46,066 nt of DNA, from assembly GCA_900755685.1 (NCBI GenBank), contig CAAEHI010000047.1:1-46066 (forward strand). Direction: 5' to 3'. This stretch comes from an uncultured Collinsella sp. (lineage in GTDB: Bacteria > Actinomycetota > Coriobacteriia > Coriobacteriales > Coriobacteriaceae). The notes under the pieces are model-generated. The model did no database searches. It was not told where the DNA came from and worked only from the letters and a program-made list of their open reading frames with translations. Positions within the stretch are counted from its first letter, which is position 1; each line of letters opens with the position of its first letter. This document shows positions 8,238 through 16,372 of this stretch, in pieces. The translations under genes were made by a program, and so were the position numbers.

Positions 8238-9092
8238 TTAGTTGGCGGGTTGGAAGAAGGCTACGGCTACGGCGCCGGGGCCCACGTGGGTGCCGATGGT
8301 GGCACCGATGGTGTGAACGGGCAGATCGCCCTCGGAGTGACCGGCCCAGAGCGCTGCGCTGTCCTCGATATACTTCTTGAGCACCGCGTCCGAAAGGCCC
8401 GTGTAGCCGAGCGCCAGCGGCATAGAAAAGTCGACGCCGCCCGCCTGCTCAACCTTCTGGTTCAACAGGTTGCGGCCGTTCTTGGAGCCGCGTGCCTTGC
8501 CCAGCTGCACGATCAGACCGTCCTCCGCTGCCACCACGGGCTTCACGTTGAGCAGCGTACCCACAGCACCAGCCGCAGCAGACAGGCGACCGCCGCGAAC
8601 GAGGTACTCAAGCGTCTCGAGCAGGCCGATGACGACAACACGGTCGCGCACGGCCTCGACAGCCGCCGCGATCTGAGCCGCGCCTTGGCCCTCGTCCACC
8701 AAACGCAGCGCGTACTCAACCAGCACGCGCTCGCCCAGGGTAACGTTATTGCTATCCACCACATACACATCGCCGCCCGGCGCCTCGGCAAGTGCGGTGC
8801 GGGCACTTTGGTTGGTGCCCGAAAGCTTAGCGCCCACGGTAATAATCACGGCTTCGTCGCCGGCCTCACGTGCTTCGGCAATCGCCTGCGAAAAGGCGTA
8901 CGGGTTGACCTGACCGGTCTTGGGCAGCTCGTCGCGCTCGACCAGCATCTCGTAAAAGCGCTGGTGATCGATGTCGACGCCATCCATGTACACATCGGTG
9001 CCAAAGGTGACGGATAGCGGCAGGACGGATAGTGCCGGATGCTCCGCAGGCGACATATCGCTCGCGGAGTCGGTAATGATACGGACGGACAT
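8238..9092 (-). CDS. DegV family fatty-acid-binding protein
   Basis: A 284-residue DegV protein of the FakB type, which binds a fatty acid so that a kinase (FakA) can phosphorylate it for phospholipid synthesis. Seen: N-terminal VRIITDSASDMSP, the TVGAKLSGTNQSA ligand-binding loop, LLETLEYLVRGGRLS, the LLNVKPVV strand and C-terminal THVGPGAVAVAF. ATG 9092 has AAAGGA 7 bases upstream; the frame is open 16 codons further without support. It follows the MarR gene by 120 bp on the same strand. No fakA-like kinase is in the window; a second DegV is at 44964. Confidence 0.92.
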   Translation of the reverse strand: MSVRIITDSASDMSPAEHPALSVLPLSVTFGTDVYMDGVDIDHQRFYEMLVERDELPKTGQVNPYAFSQAIAEAREAGDEAVIITVGAKLSGTNQSARTALAEAPGGDVYVVDSNNVTLGERVLVEYALRLVDEGQGAAQIAAAVEAVRDRVVVIGLLETLEYLVRGGRLSAAAGAVGTLLNVKPVVAAEDGLIVQLGKARGSKNGRNLLNQKVEQAGGVDFSMPLALGYTGLSDAVLKKYIEDSAALWAGHSEGDLPVHTIGATIGTHVGPGAVAVAFFQPAN

Positions 9093-9212
9093 AGCGAATC
9101 CTTTCTTGCGCGGACCACGCGCAGGGAATTTTGACAGCAAGATCCCAGCGCGACACGCACGCTCAAATAGGAACTGTGCAGTTGTTGATTAGAAGCAAGT
9201 ACCAGCGCGGCT

Positions 9213-9662
9213 CTACATCTCGCGCAGGGTGTTGAGAATCGTGCGCAGCGACGCATACATCTGCTCGCGCTGCTCCACACCCATAGCCTTACCGGTGGTA
9301 TCGAGCACCTCGCGAATGATGCGGTCCGCCTCGCTCATGCTCTCGCCGCCCAGAGCGGTCAGGCGCACCGGAGCACGGTACTTAACGGCGGCATCGCCCG
9401 AATCATCGACCTCGACGTAGCCACCCTCCTCCAGATGCGCGAGCGTACGCGAGACGGCGGCGCGGGTCACGCCTGCCATGCGAGCCAGGTCGGCGCCAGT
9501 CAGGCCGTCCTTGCTGCGCTCAAGATAGTACAGGCACATGACGTCGGAGCCCTTGAGACCCAGCCTTGCGCCCTCAGACGTCTTAATGCGCTGGATCTCC
9601 TTGTAGAGCCCGCTGATCAGTCCGACAAAGTCCTCGAAACGTGTCTCGTCGTTCTGTTGCAT
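9213..9662 (-). CDS. MarR family transcriptional regulator
   Basis: A 149-residue winged-helix regulator. The recognition region GLTGADLARMAGVTRAAVSRTLAHLEEGGYVE and the wing residues that follow (VDDSGDAAVKYRAPVRLT) fit MarR. The helices at both ends would dimerise. It is directly upstream of degV on the same strand and may control it; this is inferred from position only. An imperfect palindrome at 9696-9716 just upstream is a candidate autoregulatory site. The inducer cannot be predicted. Confidence 0.9.
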   Translation of the reverse strand: MQQNDETRFEDFVGLISGLYKEIQRIKTSEGARLGLKGSDVMCLYYLERSKDGLTGADLARMAGVTRAAVSRTLAHLEEGGYVEVDDSGDAAVKYRAPVRLTALGGESMSEADRIIREVLDTTGKAMGVEQREQMYASLRTILNTLREM

Positions 9663-9695
9663 GGGAGACGACCGCCTTTCGCTTGCATAATGCTA

Positions 9696-9716
9696 ACGGG
9701 TAAACATCTTAACCGT
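9696..9716 (-). promoter_or_regulatory. Candidate MarR operator
   Basis: ACGGGTAA-acatc-TTAACCGT is an inverted repeat matching in 7 of 8 arm positions. It sits about 35 bases upstream of the marR start codon, where an autoregulator would bind. Binding is inferred. Confidence 0.35.
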
Positions 9717-9767
9717 ACCCAGCGGCCGCCAGCCCTGCACGCCTCATTTGTTAACTCATCAACATAA

Positions 9768-9806
9768 AAACCACCACAAAGGGGACAGGCACCATTGTGG
9801 TGGTTT
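9768..9806. repeat. REP-like palindrome family A, copy 3
   Basis: Same arms as copy 1 with one mismatch in the right arm (A at 9794). The loop is GGACAGGCA. It lies 30 bases past the stop of the minus-strand B3/B4 gene. Confidence 0.95.
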
Positions 9807-9835
9807 TGACCGTCGAGTTTGATCCGCAGACTTCG

Positions 9836-10555
9836 CTACAGCTCCACGCAAGGATTGTCGCGGGTCACAAGCGTCTTAACGACAACCGTCGCTCCCAGAT
9901 AGCGCTCGAGCAGCTCGGCTAAGCGATCGATCGCGGCCTGGCAATCCCCCATCCGTTCGGGCTCAACACATTCAATCGCCAAAAACGCGTCGGCCGAATC
10001 GTCGGACAGAGCCGTTCGAACGCCGTCGCGCCAGTTCCAGCAGCGGCACACGGCGCCCGCATCGTCGATGTAGGCCAGCTCGCCGGGCAGCGTCGGGTCA
10101 TCCGCTTCCTCGCCAAGCGGCAAGAACGCATCGCCACCATCGGTCACCTTCAAGCGAAGATCTCCCTCAATCGCATGCAGGTCCTCGCCGCCAACGGGCA
10201 GCGCGTAGGTCAACGACACCGTGTTGTAGATGTCCACCGCGGGCGCAATGTGGCCCACCGGCTTGCCTTTGAGCACGCGTTTGAGCAGGTTCTCGATTGA
10301 GCAACGCGCGCCCTTTTTGGTCTTGAACAGACGATAGGCCTCGCGCCATGCCTTGACCGGTGCGTTCTCGCTGATAGTATCGCTGGTCAGATGACGCTCC
10401 GCATCGATATTGGCGCGGTCGAGCAACGCCGCAATCGCATCCACGTCCTCTTGAGGAATCTGAGCCGTGGGCTTCATGCCCTCCACGACCACAACACCGA
10501 CCGCTGCCTGCGGAAACAGCTCCCAGAATGAATCCTCGGCAATAAAGCTCTTCAT
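9836..10555 (-). CDS. B3/B4 tRNA-binding domain protein
   Basis: A 239-residue protein resembling the free-standing B3/B4 domain proteins related to the editing region of phenylalanyl-tRNA synthetase beta. Supporting blocks are AWREAYRLFKTKKGA, SIENLLKRVLKG, NTVSLTYALPVGGEDL and the C-terminal GELAYIDDAGAVCRCWNWRDG. Members are thought to act in trans on misacylated tRNA or to have related roles; the substrate here is unknown. ATG 10555 is preferred because GGGAG lies five bases upstream. The ATG five codons earlier would put that site inside the gene. Confidence 0.8.
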   Translation of the reverse strand: MKSFIAEDSFWELFPQAAVGVVVVEGMKPTAQIPQEDVDAIAALLDRANIDAERHLTSDTISENAPVKAWREAYRLFKTKKGARCSIENLLKRVLKGKPVGHIAPAVDIYNTVSLTYALPVGGEDLHAIEGDLRLKVTDGGDAFLPLGEEADDPTLPGELAYIDDAGAVCRCWNWRDGVRTALSDDSADAFLAIECVEPERMGDCQAAIDRLAELLERYLGATVVVKTLVTRDNPCVEL

Positions 10556-10583
10556 ACGCTCTCCCTTCATTGTGCGCGCCCGA

Positions 10584-10614
10584 GTGAGGGCGCCTAAACA
10601 AAAAGCGCCCTCAC
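10584..10614. repeat. Hairpin upstream of the B3/B4 gene
   Basis: A perfect 10-bp stem GTGAGGGCGC/GCGCCCTCAC with an 11-base loop containing five As. No T tract follows. It lies about 30 bases upstream of the B3/B4 start codon and could be a leader hairpin or a transcription end. Confidence 0.6.
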
Positions 10615-10727
10615 AACGGCCACCTTCAAAGTCCTACGGTGCCGTCACAAGAACGCTTGCGCTGTCCCCATCCGGAGAAGGGGACGATATGTCAGGCGTA
10701 TTGTAACCCGAGTCATCCACACGAGCA

Positions 10728-10763
10728 AAACCACCACAAAGGTGCCTGTCCCCTTTGTGGTGG
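10728..10763. repeat. REP-like palindrome family A, copy 4
   Basis: Left arm AAACCACCACAAAGG, loop TGCCTGTCC, right arm CCTTTGTGGTGG; the last three right-arm bases have diverged. It lies 20 bases past the pckA stop. Confidence 0.93.
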
Positions 10764-10782
10764 ATATGGACTAACGGCGAAG

Positions 10783-12453
10783 CTAGTGGCGGAGTCCCAG
10801 CAGGCCGCGGCCGCGATGACGGGCCTCGGCGGACACCTGGGCGTGCGGGCCGGCGGCTTTGACGGACTCGGGCAGGTGCGAGTACTTCTTCTCGAAGTTC
10901 TCCTCGAACATCACCGCCAGGTTGTGCGCGGCCTCGTCGTAGCGCGCGGTGCTCTGCCAGTATTGGCGCGGCACCAGGATGCCATCGGGCACGCCGTGGC
11001 ACGTCGTGGGAATGTCGACGTTAAAGATGTCGTCGTGCACGAACTCGCTATCCTCGATGGTGCCGTCGAGGGCGCGTGCGACCAGCGAGCGCGTGTAGGC
11101 CAGCTCGATGCGATGACCCACGCCGTAGCCGCCGCCAATCCAGCCGGTGTTGACCAGGTACACGCGTGTGCGGCCGTCGACAATGCGCTCGCCAAGCATC
11201 TTGGCGTAAACCATGGGGTCGAGCGGCATAAACGGCTCGCCGAACAGCGAAGAGAACGTGGGCGTGGGCTCGGTGACGCCGACCTCGGTGCCGGGAATCT
11301 TAGCCGTAAAGCCCGTCACAAAGTGGTACATGGCGGCATCGGCCGTCAGGCGCGAGATGGGCGGCAGCACGCCAAAGGCGTCGCAGGTCAAAAACAGCAC
11401 GACGCTCGGAGTGGTGCCCATGCCCTTAGTCCACGCGTTAGGAATGTGCTCCACGGGATAGGCCACGCGCGTGTTGTGCGTGATCGAGATGTCGTCGTAG
11501 TTGGGCTTGCGGTTCTCGTCGAGCACCACGTTTTCGCAAATGGCGCCAAAACGGACGGCGTTGAAGATCTCGGGCTCGTGGAAGGCGTCCAGGCCCTCGC
11601 ATTTTGCGTAGCAGCCACCCTCGATGTTGAAGATGCCCATGTCGGACCAGCCGTGCTCGTCGTCGCCGATCAGCAGGCGCGTGGGGTTGGCAGAAAGCGT
11701 GGTCTTGCCCGTGCCGGACAGGCCAAAGAACACGGCAGTCTCGTGCGTGACGGGATCCATGCTGGCCGAGCAGTGCATGGGCAGCACGTCATCCTCGACG
11801 GGCAGCAGATAGTTCATGACGCTAAAGATCGACTTTTTAATCTCGCCGGAGTAGCCGGTGCCGGCGACCAGAATCACGCGTTCCTGGAAGTTGATGACCA
11901 CGGCGGCGCTGGAGTTGAGGCCCTTGATGGCAGGATCGCACTGGTAACCGGGCGCTGCGAGCACGCAGAAGTCGGGCTCGCCGGTGCGCGCGATTTCGCG
12001 GGCGAGCGGACGGGCGAGCATTTGCTTAATGAAGAGTGCCTGGCTGGCACGCTCGCAGGCAACAAGCAGGCGACGCGTGTGGTTGCGGTCAGCGCCCGCC
12101 ATGCCGCGCGTGACGAACACGTCGCGCTCGTTGAGATAGTCGACGATGCCGGCCTTGATGGCCTCATAGCTCTCGACGGACAGTGGGCGGTTGACCGCAC
12201 CCCAGGCGATCTTGTCGTGAACATCGGGGGTGTCAACGATAAAACGATCGTTGGGCGAACGACCAGTGCGCTCCCCCGTCTCGATCATAAGCGCGCCATT
12301 AGAAGCCATACGGCCCTCTTTGCGACGAATAGCGTGCTCGACAAGCTCTGCCGCCGGCAGGTCCACCAGCAGACGGGGTTGATTCTCGGCGGGATCTTCA
12401 ACGAGCGTAATACCAAAGTTGGACAGAACTTCTGCAGGGGTAACACCAGGCAT
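10783..12453 (-). CDS. pckA: Phosphoenolpyruvate carboxykinase (ATP)
   Basis: Interconverts oxaloacetate plus ATP with PEP, CO2 and ADP. In gut anaerobes it often runs toward oxaloacetate, but the direction cannot be read here. The 556-residue length fits the ATP-dependent family. Motifs are ERTGRSPNDRFIVD near the N-terminus, the P-loop GLSGTGKT around residue 245 and the kinase-2 block LIGDDEHGW just after. ATG 12453 has AAAGGAGG five bases upstream. Two palindromes lie in the 5' region (12495-12510 and 12528-12543). A REP-like repeat follows the stop. Confidence 0.97.
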   Translation of the reverse strand: MPGVTPAEVLSNFGITLVEDPAENQPRLLVDLPAAELVEHAIRRKEGRMASNGALMIETGERTGRSPNDRFIVDTPDVHDKIAWGAVNRPLSVESYEAIKAGIVDYLNERDVFVTRGMAGADRNHTRRLLVACERASQALFIKQMLARPLAREIARTGEPDFCVLAAPGYQCDPAIKGLNSSAAVVINFQERVILVAGTGYSGEIKKSIFSVMNYLLPVEDDVLPMHCSASMDPVTHETAVFFGLSGTGKTTLSANPTRLLIGDDEHGWSDMGIFNIEGGCYAKCEGLDAFHEPEIFNAVRFGAICENVVLDENRKPNYDDISITHNTRVAYPVEHIPNAWTKGMGTTPSVVLFLTCDAFGVLPPISRLTADAAMYHFVTGFTAKIPGTEVGVTEPTPTFSSLFGEPFMPLDPMVYAKMLGERIVDGRTRVYLVNTGWIGGGYGVGHRIELAYTRSLVARALDGTIEDSEFVHDDIFNVDIPTTCHGVPDGILVPRQYWQSTARYDEAAHNLAVMFEENFEKKYSHLPESVKAAGPHAQVSAEARHRGRGLLGLRH

Positions 12454-12494
12454 GGGGCCTCCTTTAAAAACGCGACACGTTGACGCGACGCGCA

Positions 12495-12510
12495 CTTTAC
12501 TCACGTAAAG
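12495..12510 (-). promoter_or_regulatory. Palindrome CTTTAC-N4-GTAAAG upstream of pckA
   Basis: Six-base perfect arms separated by TCAC, about 42 bases upstream of the pckA start codon and near where the promoter should lie. It could be an operator or a leader hairpin. Confidence 0.35.
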
Positions 12511-12527
12511 CCCGTTGTACCCGATAT

Positions 12528-12543
12528 GCAAAAACGTTTTTGC
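12528..12543 (-). promoter_or_regulatory. LacI/CcpA-like palindromic operator upstream of pckA
   Basis: GCAAAAACGTTTTTGC is a 16-base perfect palindrome with a central CG, the layout recognised by LacI-family regulators (central CpG flanked by A and T runs). Its position about 75 bases upstream of pckA suggests carbon-source control. The regulator is not in the window. Confidence 0.45.
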
Positions 12544-12590
12544 GGCAAGGGCGGCAAGCCCGCCCAACGGTCAAAAATCGCAGGCAAGCG

Positions 12591-12731
12591 GCCTAGTCAT
12601 TGGGGACGCTTTTAAACGACTAGTCATTGGGGACACTCTTGAACAGGCAACATCCAAGGAGTGTCCCCGGATGCCGGCACTTAGGGACGTTCCCAAAGTG
12701 CCGGCACATAAGGAACGTCCCTGAGTGCCGA
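12591..12731. repeat. REP-like cluster, family E
   Basis: Two direct copies of CTAGTCATTGGGGAC (starting at 12593 and 12620) are followed by GAGTGTCCCC, the inverse of GGGGACACTC. Next comes a palindrome with arms GCCGGCACTT and AAGTGCCGGC around a core holding GGGACGTTCCC, then a further unit with GGAACGTCCC. The block ends exactly at the stop codon of the minus-strand lactate permease gene. A related shorter copy is at 35842-35891. Confidence 0.85.
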
Positions 12732-14303
12732 CTACAGCGGCAGGCCTTGGCCGAGCATGGCTATGGCGCTCATCAGGACCAGCATGCCGGCAGCGTAGGG
12801 CAGCACCGCGCCCAGGAGTTCGGCATCCTTACCGCGCACGTGCACGGAGGCAAGACCAATGGCGAGGGTCTGCGGCGAGATCATCTTACCAGCGGCGACA
12901 CCCAGGGCGTTCAATGCGACCATCCAGTAGTCGCTCACACCCAGCGCAGTGGCGGCCTGGCTCTGAATGGGACCAAACAGCATGCCCGAGGACGTGCCCG
13001 AGCCGGTCACGAACGCACCGACTGCGCCGATCCACGGAGCCAGAATCGGGTACAGCCCACCGGCGACGGCGATGCAGAACGCGCTGATCGAAGAGATCAT
13101 GCCCGCATAGCCCATCACCTTGGCACAGCCCAGCACCGAAAGCATCGTGATCACCGTCGGCATCATCTGCTTCACAGTCACGGCCAGCACCTCGCCCATC
13201 ATGCGTGGCGAAGCACCCTGAATGGCACCGCCGACAAACGCGGCCAGGAAGATCCAAACACCCGGCGTGTTAATCCACGAAAACGTAAGCGTACCGGGAT
13301 TCTCACCGCAATACACCTGCACGTGGCTCGCAAACGGCGCGAGCGCAGCATGCACGGCGGGTACCAGGTTAGACGTGCCCAGCAGCAACACAAAGATCAG
13401 GATGAAGCACGACCAGGCCGAAAGCGCCGACTTAACGGTGAGCTTCTTCCCCGCCTCGATATTCATGTGGAAGCGCGCATCCAAGTGGCCGGACTTCTCG
13501 GCACGCATGGCAAGCGCGGCGGTCAGCGCGAGCGAAACGATAGATCCTACGACCACGGCCAGCTCGGGACCCACAAACATGGCAACGACCAAAGCCGCGC
13601 CGACAAACGACACGCCGGAGAGCAACGCCACGCCGGCAACACCGTGCAGGCGCTCGCCCACACTCGCGACATTGCCGTGGTCATCGGCAACACGGCCCGC
13701 AACCAGCACAATAAATATCGGCATCACCACAAAGAACGGTGCGAGCTGCACCAGCTGAACGGTCGCCAGGTGCAGGGAATCCAAACCCACCAGGTCGGCA
13801 ACGGACACCGTGGGAATGCCGATGGAGCCGTAGGGCGTGGGCACGCCGTTGGCCAGCAGGCAGATGAGCACGGCAGGCACGGCCTCAAAGCCCAGGCCCG
13901 CGAGCATGCCGGCGGGAATGGCGACAGCGGTACCGAAGCCGGCCATGCCCTCCATAAAGCCACCGAAGCACCAAGCCACGAGCAGCGCCAGCAGACGGCG
14001 GTCGCTGCTGATGGAGGTGATCATGCTGCCGATCACGTCCATGGCGCCCGTGCGAACGCACAGGTTATACGTGAATACCGCGGCGATGATCACCAGGACG
14101 ATGGGCCACAGGGCCATCAAAAAGCCTTCGAGCGAGGCGGTCGCGATCTGCGCTGCCGGCAGGTGCCACCATGCGAAGGCGAGCAAGCACGAAAGGACAA
14201 ACGATCCGATAGCGGCCTTCCAAGCTGGCCATTTAAAGCACAGCAGCATCACGACCAGCCAAATAATCGGCACAAGAGCCAGTAAGAATGCGGCGACGTC
14301 CAT
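12732..14303 (-). CDS. lctP: L-lactate permease family transporter
   Basis: A 523-residue polytopic membrane protein of the LctP family, which imports (or exports) lactate and related 2-hydroxy acids with protons. It has about 12 to 14 hydrophobic segments. Family blocks are GGFMEGMAGFGTAVAIPAG, LLANGVPTPYGSIGIP, FVGGAIQGASPRMMGE and TGSGTSSGMLFGP. ATG 14303 has AAGGAG 9 bases upstream. No lactate dehydrogenase is adjacent. The divergent spacer with the flippase contains a palindrome (14408-14424). The transport direction and substrate range cannot be read from sequence. Confidence 0.93.
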   Translation of the reverse strand: MDVAAFLLALVPIIWLVVMLLCFKWPAWKAAIGSFVLSCLLAFAWWHLPAAQIATASLEGFLMALWPIVLVIIAAVFTYNLCVRTGAMDVIGSMITSISSDRRLLALLVAWCFGGFMEGMAGFGTAVAIPAGMLAGLGFEAVPAVLICLLANGVPTPYGSIGIPTVSVADLVGLDSLHLATVQLVQLAPFFVVMPIFIVLVAGRVADDHGNVASVGERLHGVAGVALLSGVSFVGAALVVAMFVGPELAVVVGSIVSLALTAALAMRAEKSGHLDARFHMNIEAGKKLTVKSALSAWSCFILIFVLLLGTSNLVPAVHAALAPFASHVQVYCGENPGTLTFSWINTPGVWIFLAAFVGGAIQGASPRMMGEVLAVTVKQMMPTVITMLSVLGCAKVMGYAGMISSISAFCIAVAGGLYPILAPWIGAVGAFVTGSGTSSGMLFGPIQSQAATALGVSDYWMVALNALGVAAGKMISPQTLAIGLASVHVRGKDAELLGAVLPYAAGMLVLMSAIAMLGQGLPL

Positions 14304-14407
14304 AGGTAGAAGCTCCTTGGTACCGCGTGGGCGGCATCGGGGGTGTCACAAAACTTCAACAGGATACCGCACGTTTACCGACAAATTACAGCCGCCCGCC
14401 GAAATTA

Positions 14408-14424
14408 TTGAACAATCCGTTCAA
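14408..14424. promoter_or_regulatory. Palindrome in the divergent lctP/flippase spacer
   Basis: TTGAAC-aatcc-GTTCAA is a 6-5-6 perfect inverted repeat, about 105 bases from the lctP start and 60 from the flippase start. It is a candidate operator for either gene; no regulator gene is adjacent. Confidence 0.4.
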
Positions 14425-14483
14425 AAACACGAACGAACACCGTCGCGTCTATACTAAAGCGCAGCAATAGAAAGGACTCCGCT

Positions 14484-16064
14484 TTGAGCATCACGCCCCT
14501 CGATAGCATTCGCCGCGCCATCGCCCGCCGCAACGGCGTCTCCAACCCCGCTGCATCGAGAGACGGCGCCGCGAAGGCCCAGGGCGGCCGCATCGAGAAC
14601 GGCCTCTTCCCTGCCTCGCACACTGCCGAGGAACTCGCACGCATCCAAGAGCTAAGTCAGCGCAACGCCGGCGGGCCCGATAGCAGCCAAGCCACACGTC
14701 GCCGGCGCGAACGCGATCGCAAGCCCGGCCCCGTCCGCCGCATGGTCAACGCTTGGTGGAACCGTCTGCTCGGTGCCGTCTACGGCGGCGGCTTCTCCAT
14801 GCAGGAAGCGGAATACGAGGAGCACGCCACCCGCCGCGATTACCTTTGGAACGCTCTCGGCACCGCCGTGTGGGGCTTGGCGTTTCCGCTGCTCACCATC
14901 GTGTCCACACAGCTCGTGGGCGCCGAAGAAGCCGGCAAGTTCTCCATCGCCTTTGTCACCGGCACGCTCATCATGATCGCATGCAACTACGGCGTGCGCA
15001 ATTTCCAGGTCTCGGACATCGACGAAAAGACGTCCTTCGCCTCCTACCAGCTCAATCGTTGGATCTGCGGAGCGCTCGCCCTAGGCTGCGGCCTCATGTA
15101 TAGCAGCGCCCGCGGCTATGACGCGCAGATGGCGACGATCGGCCTGGGCGTCTACCTCTATAAGGTCATCGACGGCGTCGCCGACGTGTACGAAGGCCGC
15201 CTGCAGCAGGCCGACAAGCTCTACTTGGCTGGAATGAGTCAAACGCTACGCTCCGTCGGCGTCATCGCGGTCTTCAGCGTGGCGCTGTTCTTCACGCGCA
15301 GCATGCCCATCGCGGCCATGGCCATGGGCATCGCCGCAATCGCCTCGCTCGTGCTGGTCACCGCGCCGCTCGCCCTGCTCGAGACCGAAAAATCGCGCCG
15401 CGTAAACCTGCGCGAGGTCGGCCACCTGTTTGTCCAGTGCGCCCCACTCTTTGGCGCGCTATTCCTGTTCAACCTTATCGAAAGCATGCCCAAGTTTGTG
15501 ATGGAAGGAACACTGGCCTACAAATACCAGCTGTACTTTAATGCCCTGTTTTTTCCAGCTCAGGCTATTCTGTTGAGCATTGGATTTGTCTATAAACCGC
15601 AGCTCCTGCGCTTGTCGAGCATTTGGGCTAATCCTCGTAAGCGTCATCGCTTTGACCTGATTATTGTTGCCGTTATGGCGCTGATCGTGGTCATCACCGG
15701 CGCGTGCGCCGCATTTTTGGCAGGTCCCGGTATTCCCCTCATGAGCTTTATGTACGGTCTCAGCTTTGAACGCTACCGTACGCTGGCGCTGCTGATGGTC
15801 GTCGCCGGCGGCGTCACCGCGGCCATCGACTTTATCTACGCCATCATCACGGTGCTGCGCCACGCTGGAGACGTCACCAAGATCTACCTGATCTGCTTTG
15901 CCGTGAGCGTGGTGCTCCCGGTGATCCTGATTAAGCTGCTGGGTCTGATGGGCGCTGTGGTGAGCTACCTAGCCATCATGGCCCTACTCCTGGTGCTACT
16001 GATTATCGAGTACGCCCACATCCGCCAACGCATCGAGAGGGACCGGAATCCGTACGGCGCCTAA
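14484..16064 (+). CDS. Wzx-like lipid-linked oligosaccharide flippase family membrane protein
   Basis: A 526-residue protein of the MATE/PST-like (MVF superfamily) kind. Residues ~125 onward form about 12 hydrophobic segments, with amphipathic spacing typical of polysaccharide flippases. The first ~115 residues are unusual for the family: hydrophilic, strongly basic (RRRRERDRKPGPVRR) and probably cytosolic. The start is TTG 14484, supported by AAAGGA about 8 bases upstream; the next in-frame ATG is over 80 codons later. The substrate is unknown, and no polysaccharide cluster surrounds it. Confidence 0.75.
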   Translation: MSITPLDSIRRAIARRNGVSNPAASRDGAAKAQGGRIENGLFPASHTAEELARIQELSQRNAGGPDSSQATRRRRERDRKPGPVRRMVNAWWNRLLGAVYGGGFSMQEAEYEEHATRRDYLWNALGTAVWGLAFPLLTIVSTQLVGAEEAGKFSIAFVTGTLIMIACNYGVRNFQVSDIDEKTSFASYQLNRWICGALALGCGLMYSSARGYDAQMATIGLGVYLYKVIDGVADVYEGRLQQADKLYLAGMSQTLRSVGVIAVFSVALFFTRSMPIAAMAMGIAAIASLVLVTAPLALLETEKSRRVNLREVGHLFVQCAPLFGALFLFNLIESMPKFVMEGTLAYKYQLYFNALFFPAQAILLSIGFVYKPQLLRLSSIWANPRKRHRFDLIIVAVMALIVVITGACAAFLAGPGIPLMSFMYGLSFERYRTLALLMVVAGGVTAAIDFIYAIITVLRHAGDVTKIYLICFAVSVVLPVILIKLLGLMGAVVSYLAIMALLLVLLIIEYAHIRQRIERDRNPYGA

Positions 16065-16134
16065 TTGCGGCGATGGGAGCAGCTAATTTGCGGTGGAATC
16101 ACCCCGGCTGGGGTCTCGTTGCGAACACGCAAAA

Positions 16135-16257
16135 CTAAGTGAGTAGACTTTTACCGAATCCCGGACCACACCGACAAAGCACAAGTCCGTGACCTGCGGT
16201 TTTATTGAGGCAAATATGTTGGGTGCTCGGCATTTCCAAAAAAGTCTACTCACTTAG
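16135..16257. repeat. Inverted-repeat element, family D
   Basis: Perfect 18-base arms CTAAGTGAGTAGACTTTT (16135-16152) and the complement (16240-16257) enclose 87 bases without an open frame. The surrounding gap 16065-16372, between the convergent flippase and metallophosphatase genes, has no gene. The layout resembles a small non-autonomous mobile element or a long REPIN. Confidence 0.85.
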
Positions 16258-16372
16258 CCAGCGTGCAGCCAAATGATTATCTAATCCCCGTCCCTGAAAA
16301 ATCAATTTGCGGGCAGAAGGGCAAAAGTAGTCAAAAAAAGCCCCGTCCCAAATTAGCTACCCCTTGCACCGA

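Noticed and set aside
7781..10763. CRISPR array suggested by repeated ~38-bp units
   Set aside because: The units are palindromes separated by whole genes, not by short uniform spacers, and no cas genes are present.
10639..12483. 614-codon open frame opposite pckA
   Set aside because: It is exactly antisense to a well-conserved pckA. High GC makes long shadow frames common, and the translation has no recognisable domain.
12627..14285. 552-codon open frame opposite the lactate permease
   Set aside because: Shadow of a multi-helix membrane protein; the translation is unusually rich in His/Gly/Arg and has no start signal.
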